Counted from the stretch's first letter, positions 13,829 to 24,768 are shown. The stretch: 31,416 bases of DNA from a bacterium (GCA_040757115.1 JBFLYA010000018.1:1-31416); one strand, 5' to 3'. Translations and numbers: made by a program. Notes: generated by a model not told the origin, from the sequence alone.

Positions 13829-13859
13829 TTATGTTTCCTCTCTGAGATTGGACAGAACA

Positions 13860-14624
13860 CTATACCAATCTTTTTTCCAATTCTTGATATTCAGGATAGG
13901 TAATAAGCACCGCCCGATGCTTGCCGTGAAAAACAAACATACTTCCCGCGGCAACTGCTGATGCATTTCCTTTTTTCACCGCATCAACAAAATCATCAAT
14001 CTTCCCTGCTCCTCCCATAGCTATTACCGGAATAGATAAAACATTTGTAATTTTTCTTATCAAATCAATATCATATCCTCCCTGTGTGCCATCGCGGTCA
14101 ACGGAGTTAAGTAAAATCTCACCTGCCCCCATCTCCTGAGTTGTGATAGCAAATTCAATCGGGTCAATGTCTGTTATCTTATTTCTGGTATGGTCATAGA
14201 CCTTATATTTTCCCAAAAAGTTCTTTTTTACATCTATCGTTACGACTATGCTCTGACTGCCAAATATTTCGGATGCCTGTTTTATAAAGTCTATATTTTT
14301 CAGGGCAAAAGAGTTTATAGAAATTTTTTCAACTCCAATGGAAAATATCTTTTGTATATCTTCAAGGCGACTAATTCCACCGCCATAGCACAAAGGCATA
14401 AAACACTCACCGACAATATTCTGGAGTATTTCAAAATTTGGGCTTCTGCCAACCTTTGAGGCAATAATATCTAAAAATATTAATTCATCTACCTCTTTTT
14501 CATTAAATATTCTTATCGCATTTATGGGGTCACCGACATATTTTGGTTCTTTAAATCTAATCGTTTTTACCAGCCCTTGATTTTGTAAAAGCAGGCACGG
14601 AATAACTCTGTTTTTTAGCATCAT
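13860..14624 (-). CDS. hisF2: HisF-like ammonia-channel subunit for sugar amidotransferase
   Basis: This 254-residue TIM-barrel protein is homologous to the cyclase subunit of imidazole glycerol phosphate synthase. It begins [20 protein letters not shown], a form typical of the polysaccharide-linked HisF2 group. The general acid-base Asp of histidine HisF (D11 in C-L-D-V-K) is replaced by Leu (L12), while the second catalytic Asp remains (D131 in VVTIDVKK). [18 protein letters not shown] and [11 protein letters not shown] are conserved barrel strands. It most likely passes ammonia from HisH to WbpG rather than making histidine. It overlaps hisH by four bases, and wbpG follows after 31 bp. The start could be 14624 or the next ATG at 14621. 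Confidence 0.88.
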   Translation of the reverse strand: MMLKNRVIPCLLLQNQGLVKTIRFKEPKYVGDPINAIRIFNEKEVDELIFLDIIASKVGRSPNFEILQNIVGECFMPLCYGGGISRLEDIQKIFSIGVEKISINSFALKNIDFIKQASEIFGSQSIVVTIDVKKNFLGKYKVYDHTRNKITDIDPIEFAITTQEMGAGEILLNSVDRDGTQGGYDIDLIRKITNVLSIPVIAMGGAGKIDDFVDAVKKGNASAVAAGSMFVFHGKHRAVLITYPEYQELEKRLV

Positions 14625-15232
14625 AACTCCACAAAGTTTCGTAATAATGTCATGCCAAATTTATGGCTTTTTTCAGGATGGAATTGAACACCGATGATAT
14701 TGTCCTTTTGAACGGCTGAAACAAAATTATAACCGTAACAAGTTTCTGCCAGAATATCTAATCTATTATGACATACCACATAATAAGAGTGGACAAAATA
14801 AAATCGTGATTGCTCAAGACTGTTGAACATACAGTTTTCTTTGACTAATTCCACCGTATTCCAGCCCATATGCGGTATTTTCAGGTTGCAGGAAGTGTCA
14901 AACTTGAATCTTACTACCTCTGCATCCAGCCAGCCAAGTCCTGATAAAGTTCCTTCCTCACTTCGTTTGGCCAACAATTGCATCCCAAGACAGATACCCA
15001 GTATCGGGATTTTTTTATTAAAAATTATTTCGTTTAGAATCGGTATTAATCCTGACTTATTGAGATTTGTCATCCCATTGTCAAAAGCACCAACCCCTGG
15101 AAGAATAAGCTTATCTGCCTTTTCAATATCTGGCATCTTTGAGGAACTAATAGCGTTAGCCCCTATTTTTTTGAGCATATTCAGGATAGAACCTGAATTC
15201 CCCATACTGTAATCAAGTATTACTATCATCAT
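14621..15232 (-). CDS. hisH2: HisH-like glutaminase subunit
   Basis: This 203-residue class I glutamine amidotransferase hydrolyses glutamine and feeds ammonia to the HisF-like partner. The nucleophile is C81 in GICLGMQLL, and the His/Glu pair is H185 and E187 in QFHPEKSH. The N-terminus VILDYSMGNSGSILNMLKKI and LPGVGAFDNGM are standard HisH features. ATG codons at 15232 and 15229 are both possible, with GAGGTTG just upstream. A 32-codon frame ends exactly over the start, so the two may be translationally coupled. With hisF and wbpG it forms a sugar amidination unit. Confidence 0.9.
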   Translation of the reverse strand: MMIVILDYSMGNSGSILNMLKKIGANAISSSKMPDIEKADKLILPGVGAFDNGMTNLNKSGLIPILNEIIFNKKIPILGICLGMQLLAKRSEEGTLSGLGWLDAEVVRFKFDTSCNLKIPHMGWNTVELVKENCMFNSLEQSRFYFVHSYYVVCHNRLDILAETCYGYNFVSAVQKDNIIGVQFHPEKSHKFGMTLLRNFVEL

Positions 15233-15327
15233 AGTTCAACCTCAACGGATAGAAATTTACTTTGTAAGTCCTGAAGGATACTCTGATTTTTGGTTACCTG
15301 AGTATCTGCATTTTCTCTATTACTCAT
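15229..15327 (-). CDS. Small 32-codon frame leading into hisH
   Basis: The frame MSNRENADTQVTKNQSIL, then a segment ending LSVEVEL, begins nine bases after the -10 box of the promoter at 15337-15365. It ends at a TGA overlapping the hisH ATG. I recognise no family. It could be a leader peptide coupling translation into hisH, or the joined ends of a deleted gene like the two internal deletions nearby. The reading is uncertain, since a short frame can occur by chance. Confidence 0.35.
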   Translation of the reverse strand: MSNRENADTQVTKNQSILQDLQSKFLSVEVEL

Positions 15328-15336
15328 TCTGGGAAT

Positions 15337-15365
15337 ATGTTACCAAAATTTTTATGCCGTGTCAA
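15337..15365 (-). promoter_or_regulatory. Minus-strand promoter of the hisH-hisF-wbpG operon
   Basis: TTGACA (15360-15365), a 17-bp spacer and TAACAT (15337-15342) on the minus strand. The stretch from -35 through the following CAGAATGAG closely resembles the promoter at 1287-1325, as if both derive from one duplicated sequence. Confidence 0.65.
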
Positions 15366-15371
15366 GTAAAA

Positions 15372-15531
15372 GTTACCACGAATTAAACGAATTTTACGAA
15401 TGAATACTAATTATTAGAATTAATGTAACCGTTCAGGTAGTCTGGTGTCTAGGTGTCTATGTGTCTGGGTTACATAGACTACCAGACACTTAGACACATT
15501 TTTATTCGTCCAATTCGTGAAATTCGTGGTA
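15372..15531. repeat. Nested palindromic repeat between the two divergent sugar operons
   Basis: CCACGAATT (15376-15384) with following ACGAAT repeats is inverted as ATTCGT repeats ending AATTCGTGG (15521-15529). The inner part holds GTAACCGTTCAGGTAG (15425-15440) and GTGTCTA-type repeats facing AGACTACCAGACAC near 15475. The GTAACCGTTCA end has only a degenerate partner (CTGGGTTAC, near 15464-15472). It separates the divergent promoters at 15337-15365 and 15583-15611. Confidence 0.55.
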
Positions 15532-15582
15532 TATTTTATACTATCCTATATGATCGTAAAAGTTTGACACAGCATTTTATTC

Positions 15583-15611
15583 TTGACAACCAACATTGTA
15601 TATGATAAAAT
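15583..15611 (+). promoter_or_regulatory. Promoter of the pseudaminic acid operon
   Basis: TTGACA (15583-15588), a 17-bp spacer and TAAAAT (15606-15611). Transcription would start near 15618, with AAGGAC and GGAGGG between it and the pseB ATG at 15638. Confidence 0.7.
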
Positions 15612-15619
15612 TTATTTAG

Positions 15620-17795
<2,176 letters not shown>

Positions 17796-17799
<4 letters not shown>

Positions 17800-19181
17800 A
17801 AACCCTTATTATTTATCCTTGTTTAAGACCAGAACGTCCCCATCGTAATTTCCCGATAGGTCTGGCGTATATTGCTAGTGCGATAGAAAGAGCAGGGTAT
17901 AAATTTGATATTTTAGATATAGAGGCTCATAGATATACGGCTTCTGGACTTGAAGATATATTAAAAAAGAAAGAATTTGATGTAGTAGCATTTGGCACTC
18001 TTGTTACTGGTTACAAGATTGCAAAATTTTTAAGTAGATTAATTCGAGATATTAACAAAGATGCTGTCATTATTGCGGGTAATTCTGTTGCCTCTTCAAT
18101 CCCGGAGGTATTATTATCTAAAACAGAGGTTGATATTGCTGTAATGGGTGAAGGAGATATTACAATTGTTGAACTTTTGGATGCAATAGAGAGAAATCGT
18201 CCATTAGAAGAGGTAAAAGGGATATATTTTAAAAGAAATGGTAAGATAATTTCTACCCCTAAACGCCAGGTAATTCCTGAGATAAACAGAATTCCCATAC
18301 CTAATTGGGATATTTTTGATATGCAGGTCTATGTAAATGAGGCTATCCATGATATTGCTGAACCTTATCCAATACCTAAAGAATCAATTCGTGCCTTTGT
18401 AATGAATACCGCCAGAGGATGTCCTTTCCATTGCACATTTTGCTATCATGTTTTTCGTAAAGATAAATATAGATATAGAACCCCGGAATCAATATTGTCA
18501 GAGATAGTTCTGTTACAAAAAAAATATGGTATAAATTACATTAATTTCTATGATGAATTGACATTCTTTTCCAAAAAGCAGGCAAATGAGTTTGTAGATA
18601 AGTTATTAGAAAGTGGACTAAAGTTTTTCTGGAATGCTGATGTTAGGGCAAATCTATTTACAGAAGATGACATAGAAATCTTAAAAAAATTTAAAAAGGC
18701 AGGTTGTATTGGATTGGGTTATTCTTTAGAGTCAGGTTACCCTGATATTTTGAAATCTATGAATAAAAAATTAGTCGTGGAAGATTTTATCCGTCAGAAA
18801 AAGGCATTAGATTTAGTGAACATAAAAACATTTACCAGCATTGTTCTTGGTTATCCTCAAGAAACCCCTGAGACATTAAAACAGACCTTTGATATTTGTT
18901 ATGAACTGGATGTCTATCCGAGTGTGGGTTATCTTTTACCTCAACCCGGAACACCGATGTATGAATTAGCCAAAAAAAATGGGCTGATAGAAGATGAAGA
19001 GGAATATCTCTTAGGATTGGGAGATAGGCAGGATTTGAGAATTAATTTAACAAATATGCCAGATGATGTATTTCAATCAGAGGTAAAAAAGCATCTTAAA
19101 AGAATAGCGGATAAATTAAGTCTGAACCTTTCTGAAGAAAGGCTTATAAAAACAGGAAAAACAGTGATGTCAAAAAAATAA
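17796..19181 (+). CDS. B12-binding-type radical SAM protein in the pseudaminic acid operon
   Basis: The 461-residue protein has an N-terminal cobalamin-binding-like Rossmann domain (about 1-150; NFPIGLAYIASAIERAGY, VDIAVMGEGD) and a radical SAM core. The 4Fe-4S motif C-x3-C-x2-C is RGCPFHCTFC (C209, C213, C216). ESGYPDILKSMNKK and LGYPQETPETLKQTF are typical of B12-type radical SAM enzymes. The D-x-H-x-x-G cobalamin ligand is not visible (GTLVTGYKI instead), so any cobalamin would bind without that histidine. The four-base overlap with pseC implies a job in sugar modification or glycan assembly. No such step belongs to the known Pse pathway. The reaction is unknown. Confidence 0.85.
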
Positions 19182-19194
19182 TGTCAATCAAAGG

Positions 19195-19224
19195 TTACCA
19201 AAAGAACTGTTTTTTTACTATAAT
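19195..19224 (+). promoter_or_regulatory. Possible internal promoter before pseA
   Basis: TTACCA (19195-19200), an 18-bp spacer and TATAAT (19219-19224) lie in the 73-bp gap after the radical SAM gene, the only gap of that size within the operon. The -35 box is weak. It would allow separate expression of pseA and downstream genes. Confidence 0.45.
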
Positions 19225-19254
19225 ATATAAAAACTTAAATTTGAAGGTAAAATA

Positions 19255-20361
19255 ATGAAGTATTGTAAAAAATGTTTAATGCCAGATACAAGACCCGGCT
19301 CTATCTTTGATGGAGAAATGGTATGTCAAGCGTGCCGTAATTATGAAAAACGCAACACAATTAATTGGAAAGAAAGAAAAGAAGAATTAAGCAGACTCTG
19401 TGATAAATATAGAAGAGAAGATGGATATTATGATTGTATTATTCCGGTCAGTGGTGGCAAGGATTCTCATTTCTTAACTCACACATTAGTAAAAGAGATG
19501 AATATGCATCCATTATTAGTAACGGTAACAGATAGCTTTACCCATACAAAAGCAGGGGCACATAACCTAAGAAATCTTATAGAAACCTTTAAGCTAAACC
19601 ATTATCAATACACAATTAACCACGATTTATTCAGAAGAGCAACAAGAATAGCCTTTGAAGAAACAGGAGAGGCACTTAAATTTGTAGAATATGCTATTTA
19701 TACCATCCCAACTTTATTAGCTCAAAAGTTTGATATACCTTTTGTGACATTTGGAGAGAATTCTGCCTATGAATATGGAACTACGGCCAAAGAGTCTTAC
19801 TTAGCCACACCAGTTGTTCAAGCAATGTCCGACCAATTAGAAAAAGATAAACAATGGTGGATTGAAAAAGGGCTAACAAAGGAAGAGGTAAGTTCAATTC
19901 AATTAGACAAAACCAAATCCCTGCCGGAAGTAATTTATCTGAGTTATTTTGTCCCCTGGAGTAGTGTAACTAATTTAAATGTTGCAAAACGGTATGGATT
20001 TAAAGACCTATCTCATGAATGGAAAAGAGAAGGATGTATTGAAGATTTTGAACAGATAGATTCGGTAGCTTATATGGTCCATCTCTGGTTAAAATATCCC
20101 AAGTTTGGATTTCAGAGAACCTCTGATATTGCCAGTCGGCGTGTTCGAGAAGGAAGTATTAGCCTATCCCAGGCTAAAAAACTCATTATGGAATATGACC
20201 ATAAGTTAGACCAGAAAGCAATGGAAGATTTTATAAATTTCACAGGATATACACCAAAGCAATTTTGGGATATAGTAGAAAAATTCTGGAATCCTGAGAT
20301 ATTTGAAAAGGTCGATGGTGGATGGCGGATGAAATGTCCGGTATATAAAGATTTAATTTGA
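19255..20361 (+). CDS. pseA: N-acetyl sugar amidotransferase, PseA-like
   Basis: The 368-residue PP-loop enzyme is likely to change an acetamido group of pseudaminic acid (or a precursor) to acetamidino, giving Pse5Ac7Am. The PP-loop is PVSGGKDSHFL (SGGKDS at 66-71). N-terminal Cys pairs are C4/C7 (CKKCLMPDTRPG) and C24/C27 (CQAC). VTFGENSAYEYGTTAKES and the C-terminal WRMKCPVYKD fit the family. It differs clearly from the WbpG-like enzyme at 12698-13828, and no glutaminase lies next to it, as is usual for pseA. GAAGGT about seven bases upstream is the ribosome binding site. It probably starts a second transcription unit within the operon. Confidence 0.87.
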   Translation: MKYCKKCLMPDTRPGSIFDGEMVCQACRNYEKRNTINWKERKEELSRLCDKYRREDGYYDCIIPVSGGKDSHFLTHTLVKEMNMHPLLVTVTDSFTHTKAGAHNLRNLIETFKLNHYQYTINHDLFRRATRIAFEETGEALKFVEYAIYTIPTLLAQKFDIPFVTFGENSAYEYGTTAKESYLATPVVQAMSDQLEKDKQWWIEKGLTKEEVSSIQLDKTKSLPEVIYLSYFVPWSSVTNLNVAKRYGFKDLSHEWKREGCIEDFEQIDSVAYMVHLWLKYPKFGFQRTSDIASRRVREGSISLSQAKKLIMEYDHKLDQKAMEDFINFTGYTPKQFWDIVEKFWNPEIFEKVDGGWRMKCPVYKDLI

Positions 20362-20368
20362 GGATAAA

Positions 20369-21019
20369 ATGTCTGAAATTACTGAACAGTTAAAAAAGTG
20401 GACAGGTGAATTTGGCAAAGAATATACGGAGAGAAATCCAACCACTCTAAAAGAATTAGAAACATTATATCAAAAAAATTATGGTATAACAAGAACTGAA
20501 TTAAATAGATTGTTCTTAGAAAACCTGCCTCTTTCAATGCGGATTCTGGAGGTTGGGTCTAATGTTGGTAATCAATTACTCTGCTTGCAAAAAATGGGTT
20601 TTAAAAATTTATATGCTATTGAACCACAAAGTTATGCCGTTGAACTATCAAAATCAAGAACCAAAGATATTAATATTATCAAGGGAGATGGTTTTGATAT
20701 TCCTTTTAAAGATAAATACTTTGATCTGGTATTTACTTCAGGGGTGCTTATTCATATCCATCCCTCCAGTATCCTTCAGGTTATGAAGGAGATATACAGG
20801 TGCACAAAAACTTACATCTGGGGATTTGAATACTATGCTACTGAATATACCGAGATAGTCTATAGAGGGCAGGAAAATTTGCTATGGAAGGTAAATTTTT
20901 CCAAAATGTTTCGTGAAGAATTTAATGATTTAGAACTGGTTAAAGAAAAATATCTGCCGTATCTACATAATGAGAAAAATGTAGATGTAATGTTTTTATT
21001 AAAAAAGAAGAGTAAATAA
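20369..21019 (+). CDS. Pseudaminic acid biosynthesis-associated methylase
   Basis: This 216-residue class I SAM-dependent methyltransferase matches the small group found only in pseudaminic acid clusters (TIGR03587 type). It starts with TEQLKKWTGEFGKEYTERNP, which is diagnostic. The SAM-binding motif is ILEVGSNVGNQLLCLQKMG. FDLVFTSGVLIHIHPSSI and the aromatic WGFEYYATEYTEIVYRG follow. It probably O- or N-methylates Pse or a derivative, but the exact position is unknown. It lies 7 bp after pseA and 4 bp before pseF. Confidence 0.88.
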   Translation: MSEITEQLKKWTGEFGKEYTERNPTTLKELETLYQKNYGITRTELNRLFLENLPLSMRILEVGSNVGNQLLCLQKMGFKNLYAIEPQSYAVELSKSRTKDINIIKGDGFDIPFKDKYFDLVFTSGVLIHIHPSSILQVMKEIYRCTKTYIWGFEYYATEYTEIVYRGQENLLWKVNFSKMFREEFNDLELVKEKYLPYLHNEKNVDVMFLLKKKSK

Positions 21020-21023
21020 GGAT

Positions 21024-21743
21024 ATGAAGGTTTCTATCATAACCCAGGCAAGAATAACATCTACTCGACTTCCCGCAAAGGTATTAAAAACTATAAAAGG
21101 AAAATCCCTGTTGGCTTACCATATTCAAAGGGCAAAATGGTCAGGTCTGCCTATTATTGTGGCTACAACACTAAAGAATAATGAATCTATTATTGAAGAA
21201 TGCAATCTATTAAAAACTCCATACTTTAGAGGAGATGAAGATGATGTATTAAGTAGATATTATCATTGTGCCAGAGAAAACCAGATAGATACTATTATTA
21301 GAATAACCTCTGATTGTCCTTTAATAGATGGATACTTAGTTAGAGAGGGATATGAAGAATATAAAAGATTAAAGGTGGATTATTTATCAAACTCCATTGA
21401 ACGAACCTTTCCAAGAGGATTAGATTTTGAAATTTTTTCTTTTGAGGCTCTTGAATTAGCCTACAAAAATGCAAAAGAATTGTTTGAAAGAGAACATGTA
21501 ACCCCTTATATCTGGAAAAGCAATCCAAATTTATTTAGAATAAAAAATTTTTTATTCAGACTAAACAAATCTGGGTATAGAATCACTGTGGATACGGAAA
21601 AAGATTTTGAGGTGATAAAGATTTTAATTGAAGATTATGGGGCAGACCAAAAGGGTTATGAAGAAATCATTGAGATATTGGATAAGCATCCAGAGATAGT
21701 AAAGATTAATGAAAATGTTAAACAGAAAAACGATGGAGTGTAA
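21024..21743 (+). CDS. pseF: Pseudaminate cytidylyltransferase, PseF
   Basis: Last activation step: transfer of CMP from CTP to pseudaminic acid. The 239-residue nucleotidyltransferase (PF02348, SpsF-like) has the N-terminal signature TQARITSTRLPAKVL. DTIIRITSDCPLIDG is the metal- and nucleotide-binding stretch, and FPRGLDFEIFS follows. Length is typical. The ATG sits four bases after the methylase stop, with AAGGAT overlapping that stop as ribosome binding site. The 3' end overlaps pseG. Other SpsF-like enzymes act on other sugars, but the context settles this one. Confidence 0.9.
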   Translation: MKVSIITQARITSTRLPAKVLKTIKGKSLLAYHIQRAKWSGLPIIVATTLKNNESIIEECNLLKTPYFRGDEDDVLSRYYHCARENQIDTIIRITSDCPLIDGYLVREGYEEYKRLKVDYLSNSIERTFPRGLDFEIFSFEALELAYKNAKELFEREHVTPYIWKSNPNLFRIKNFLFRLNKSGYRITVDTEKDFEVIKILIEDYGADQKGYEEIIEILDKHPEIVKINENVKQKNDGV

Positions 21744-22770
21744 AAAAAGTAGAGCAATATTCAGAGTTGATGGTGGTGCAGGTATCGGCCTGGGACACAT
21801 AATGCGATGTTTAAATCTGGCTGATGGATTAAAAGAAAAAAATATCCAAAGTATATTTATCACTAAAGACAATAATTCAGAAATTGAAAAGCATATTGTT
21901 AATTATTTAGTAGAGAAATTGCCTTCACATATAGATTTGAAGGAAGACCTGGAGTTAACCATTAATTTAATTAAGAAACATCAACCTGATTTAGTCATTA
22001 CTGATTCTTATGAAATTGATGAATATTATCTTGAGCAGATGAAGAAATTGAATGGGACGCTAATAAGTATTGATGACCTATCAAAATTGCATTTCTGTTC
22101 TGATATGGTGCTCAATCAGAATATCGGGTTTAAGGATAGTGATTACTCTACAGAGGGATATACAAGGTTGTTATTAGGGACTAAATATGCTCTTCTGAGA
22201 AAGGAATTTGGAGAAAAGCACTGCTTAGAGAAAGAAATAAAAAGCGTTGCAGGAAATATCTTGATTACCCTTGGTGGAACTGATATTGATAATCAGACGG
22301 TTAAAGTAATCAGGGCAATTAAAACAATCGAAGATAATCTTATTGCTACCGTAATTATGGGACCGGCCTATCAATACGAGGAAATTCTTAACAATGAGAT
22401 TAAAGGAACAGACGGTCAGTTTATTTTAAGAAGAAATCCTCAAGATATTTTTGCACTGATGATGAATACTGATGTGGCTATCAGTGCAGGTGGAAGTACT
22501 TGCTATGAGCTGGCCTGTTTGGGGGTGCCGAATATCATTCTGATCCTGGCTGATAACCAGAAGAAGGTTGCCAACGGATTGGCTAACTACGGCACTTCTG
22601 TTAATTTAGGTTGGTTTGAAGAAGTTACTGAAGAACAAATCAAAGAGGCGGTAGAGGATTTGATTAAAAATAGAGATTGGCGAGAGAAGATGAGCAGGAA
22701 AGGTAAAGAATTGGTTGATGGTAGAGGGGTGAAAAGAGTAGTAGAAGAAATTTGGAGTTTATTGGAGTGA
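21733..22770 (+). CDS. pseG: UDP-2,4-diacetamido-2,4,6-trideoxy-beta-L-altropyranose hydrolase, PseG
   Basis: PseG removes UDP from the diacetamido altrose sugar before condensation by PseI. The product of about 345 residues has a GT-B fold like MurG. It opens RAIFRVDGGAGIGLGHIMRC, where the G-L-G-H histidine is the proposed base. ILITLGGTD and AISAGGSTCYELACLGVP form the UDP-binding C-terminal half. I place the start at ATG 21733 because family members begin only a few residues before the FRVDGG motif. ATG 21709 or 21715 would add up to eight residues. It overlaps pseF by 11 bp and is followed directly by pseI. Confidence 0.92.
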   Translation: MECKKSRAIFRVDGGAGIGLGHIMRCLNLADGLKEKNIQSIFITKDNNSEIEKHIVNYLVEKLPSHIDLKEDLELTINLIKKHQPDLVITDSYEIDEYYLEQMKKLNGTLISIDDLSKLHFCSDMVLNQNIGFKDSDYSTEGYTRLLLGTKYALLRKEFGEKHCLEKEIKSVAGNILITLGGTDIDNQTVKVIRAIKTIEDNLIATVIMGPAYQYEEILNNEIKGTDGQFILRRNPQDIFALMMNTDVAISAGGSTCYELACLGVPNIILILADNQKKVANGLANYGTSVNLGWFEEVTEEQIKEAVEDLIKNRDWREKMSRKGKELVDGRGVKRVVEEIWSLLE

Positions 22771-23826
22771 ATGATGAAAAAAGTCAAGATAGGCAATAAA
22801 TTAATTGGTGAAGATGAACCTTGCTTTGTAATTGCTGAGGCAGGAAGTAATCATAACCGTGATTTCAATCAGGCATTAAAACTGATTGATGTAGCGGTTG
22901 AATCTCAGGCTGATGCAGTTAAGTTTCAAACCTACTCTGCAGAATTTCTCTATTCAAAAAAGACACCTAAGATGAATTATCTAAAAAAAGAGAAATTGAC
23001 TAAAGAAGATGAATCGGTTTGGGAGCTTATTAAGCGAATTGAAATGCCCCGAGCATGGCATAAAGACTTATCAGACTATTGTCAGGAAAAAGGAATTATG
23101 TTCCTTTCCACTCCTTTTGACCTTCAGGCTGTAGATGAACTTGAAGAGGTAGGTATGTTGGCACATAAGATTGCTTCATTTGAAATTACCCATTTACCTC
23201 TTCTGGAATATGTAGCTAAGACAGGCAAACCTATAATCCTTTCTACGGGTATGGCTAATCTTTCAGATATTGAAACAGCCCTTGAAGTGATAAATAAACA
23301 AGGCAATGAAGATGTTATTTTACTTCATTGTGCTATAAACTACCCGGCTAAATATGAAAATTTAAACTTAAAAGCGATGCAGACAATGAAACAGGCATTT
23401 CAATTACCAGTAGGATTTTCTGACCATAGCCTGGGTATTACGGCAGATATAGCCGCGGTGGCTCTGGGAGCCAGTGTCATAGAAAAACATTACACCTTAG
23501 ATAGAAAATTACCCGGTCCTGACCATCCCTTTGCTTTAGAACCTGATGAGCTAAGGGCAATGGTTCAGGGGATAAGAGATACGGAAAAGGCATTGGGCTC
23601 ACCAATTAAAAGACATACTAAAGATGAAGAGGAAATGTTTCATTTAGCCAGAAGAGGTCTTGTTGCCGCATGTCATATCCCCAGAGGAACAAAGATTAGC
23701 AGGGAGATGATAGAAGTTAAACGGCCAGGACTGGGCATCCCAACCAAAATGATGGATATAGTTATTGGTCGAACCGCTATGGTGGACATCGAAGAAGATG
23801 ATATACTGACCTGGGAGATGATATGA
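22771..23826 (+). CDS. pseI: Pseudaminic acid synthase, PseI
   Basis: PseI condenses 2,4-diacetamido-2,4,6-trideoxy-L-altrose with phosphoenolpyruvate to give pseudaminic acid. The 351-residue protein has the NeuB-type TIM barrel (FVIAEAGSNHNRDFNQALKL, DAVKFQTYSAEFLY, GFSDHSLG, IEKHYTLDR). A C-terminal SAF antifreeze-like domain (about 285-350; RRGLVAACHIPRGTKIS) contributes to the partner active site. SAEFLY and YTLDRKLPGPDHPF favour PseI over NeuB. Start is ATG 22771 or the adjacent 22774, directly after the pseG stop, with TTGGAGTGA as a possible ribosome binding site. It overlaps pseH by four bases. Confidence 0.94.
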   Translation: MMKKVKIGNKLIGEDEPCFVIAEAGSNHNRDFNQALKLIDVAVESQADAVKFQTYSAEFLYSKKTPKMNYLKKEKLTKEDESVWELIKRIEMPRAWHKDLSDYCQEKGIMFLSTPFDLQAVDELEEVGMLAHKIASFEITHLPLLEYVAKTGKPIILSTGMANLSDIETALEVINKQGNEDVILLHCAINYPAKYENLNLKAMQTMKQAFQLPVGFSDHSLGITADIAAVALGASVIEKHYTLDRKLPGPDHPFALEPDELRAMVQGIRDTEKALGSPIKRHTKDEEEMFHLARRGLVAACHIPRGTKISREMIEVKRPGLGIPTKMMDIVIGRTAMVDIEEDDILTWEMI

Positions 23827-24305
23827 TAACCTTACGAGAAGCTACAATTGAAGACAAAGATGATATTTATCATTGGAGAAATGACCCGGTAACAAGAAAA
23901 CAATCCTTTAATACCAGAGAAATTCCATATCAAGAACATTGCCAATGGTTCAACAAAGCATTAGAATCTCCCGATAAACTTTTCTATATTGGGATTGATG
24001 ATAAAAATGAAAAATGTGGTGTTGTCCGATTTGATCTGCAAGGTGAATTTTCTGCTGAAATAAGTGTTAATGTTCCTGCTTCAAATAGAGGTCGAGGCAT
24101 TGGTTCACAACTAATTGGACAATCTTGTGCCTTGTTTTTCTCAAAGACAAAAAGAAAATTTGTCATAGCCAGAATTAAAGAAAAAAATACTGCCTCTATT
24201 AAAGCCTTCCAGAAGGCGGGATTTTTGGAACTGTTTGGTTATAATGATACTACTGAAGGAAAAGTAGTATCTCTAATTTTACTGGTTAGCAAAAAAGAAA
24301 AATGA
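23823..24305 (+). CDS. pseH: GNAT acetyltransferase, PseH-like
   Basis: This 160-residue GNAT protein should acetylate the 4-amino group of the PseC product with acetyl-CoA. It shows LREATIEDKDDIYHWRNDP at the start, the family WRN tripeptide, and the CoA-loop RGRGIGSQLI. NTASIKAFQKAGF is GNAT motif B. Length matches PseH (about 160-180). The ATGATATGA overlap couples it to pseI. The stop at 24303-24305 is two bases before the inverted-repeat element at 24308. As the only acetyltransferase in the cluster, it fits the one missing step. Confidence 0.88.
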   Translation: MITLREATIEDKDDIYHWRNDPVTRKQSFNTREIPYQEHCQWFNKALESPDKLFYIGIDDKNEKCGVVRFDLQGEFSAEISVNVPASNRGRGIGSQLIGQSCALFFSKTKRKFVIARIKEKNTASIKAFQKAGFLELFGYNDTTEGKVVSLILLVSKKEK

Positions 24306-24307
24306 AG

Positions 24308-24522
24308 GTAAGCGTTCATCTACTTAAAAAAATAACTGTAAAATGTAAAATGAGCAATTAAAAATTTAAAAGTCAATTCTGTGTTCTGGCAGTAAGAATT
24401 GATTTCCCAATCATCTTGCATAATTCTTCAGCCTCATCAAGTATATTTTGTAACCATCCTTTCATTTTACATTGCCCATTTTACATTATTATTAGATATC
24501 TTGCAATGACCTGAACGCTTAC
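24308..24522. mobile_element. Inverted-repeat element with GTAAGCGTTCA ends holding a four-helix-bundle remnant
   Basis: The ends GTAAGCGTTCA (24308-24318) and TGAACGCTTAC (24512-24522) are exact inverses. They share the family pattern but carry a matched C-to-G/G-to-C change at the fifth position, which suggests both ends are kept alike. The inner arms are AAAATGTAAAATGAGCAAT and ATTGCCCATTTTACATT. The middle encodes the end of a four-helix-bundle protein on the minus strand. Confidence 0.7.
24373..24465 (-). pseudogene. C-terminal remnant of a four-helix-bundle protein
   Basis: The 30-codon frame reads MKGWLQNILDEAEELCKMIG, then KSILTARTQN. L-x-E-A-x-E-L followed by a short helix and T-A-R is the usual last helix of PF05635 proteins. 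The first three quarters of the gene are gone. It sits between the arms of the 24308-24522 element, in the same relation as the four-helix-bundle cargo at 347-592, which lacks exactly this end. Confidence 0.6.
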
Positions 24523-24587
24523 TTTTAAACAAATATGGATTGACTGAAAAATTTACTGACTTCATGGAAAAGCATTATGGAAAATAA
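24513..24587 (+). pseudogene. 3' remnant of an unknown gene cut by the element end
   Basis: From the right element end an open frame reads ERLLLNKYGLTEKFTDFMEK, then HYGK and stop. It looks like a natural protein C-terminus and overlaps the start of the next small gene by 11 bp, as partner genes often do. The body of the gene is missing, presumably replaced by the element. The family is not recognised. Confidence 0.45.
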
Positions 24588-24768
24588 TCAAAAAATTAAA
24601 ATAGGTAAGAGAATATTAACTAGAAAAGAATTATTTGAAGAAAAGGGGAAATTCCGCAAAGAACGGGCTAAACTTCCTTTTAATGAAAAAATAAAGGCAC
24701 TTAGTCAATTACAGGAGCTTGCATATAGTTGGGGAAACAAAAAAGATATAATCGTATGGAAAATATAA
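24577..24768 (+). CDS. Small hypothetical protein (63 aa)
   Basis: The product MENNQKIKIGKRILTRKELF, continuing through a highly charged helical middle (FRKERAKLPFNEKIKALSQL) to WGNKKDIIVWKI, is basic and probably helical. I do not recognise its domain with certainty. Its start overlaps the truncated gene at 24513-24587, which implies it was the second gene of a two-gene unit, a layout common in toxin-antitoxin pairs. No Shine-Dalgarno sequence stands out. With its partner destroyed, it may be a relic. Confidence 0.6.
   Translation: MENNQKIKIGKRILTRKELFEEKGKFRKERAKLPFNEKIKALSQLQELAYSWGNKKDIIVWKI

Noticed and set aside
13860-15232. HisF and HisH as part of histidine biosynthesis
   Set aside because: No other his gene is present, the HisF cyclase Asp is replaced by Leu, and wbpG follows directly, so they belong to sugar amidination.
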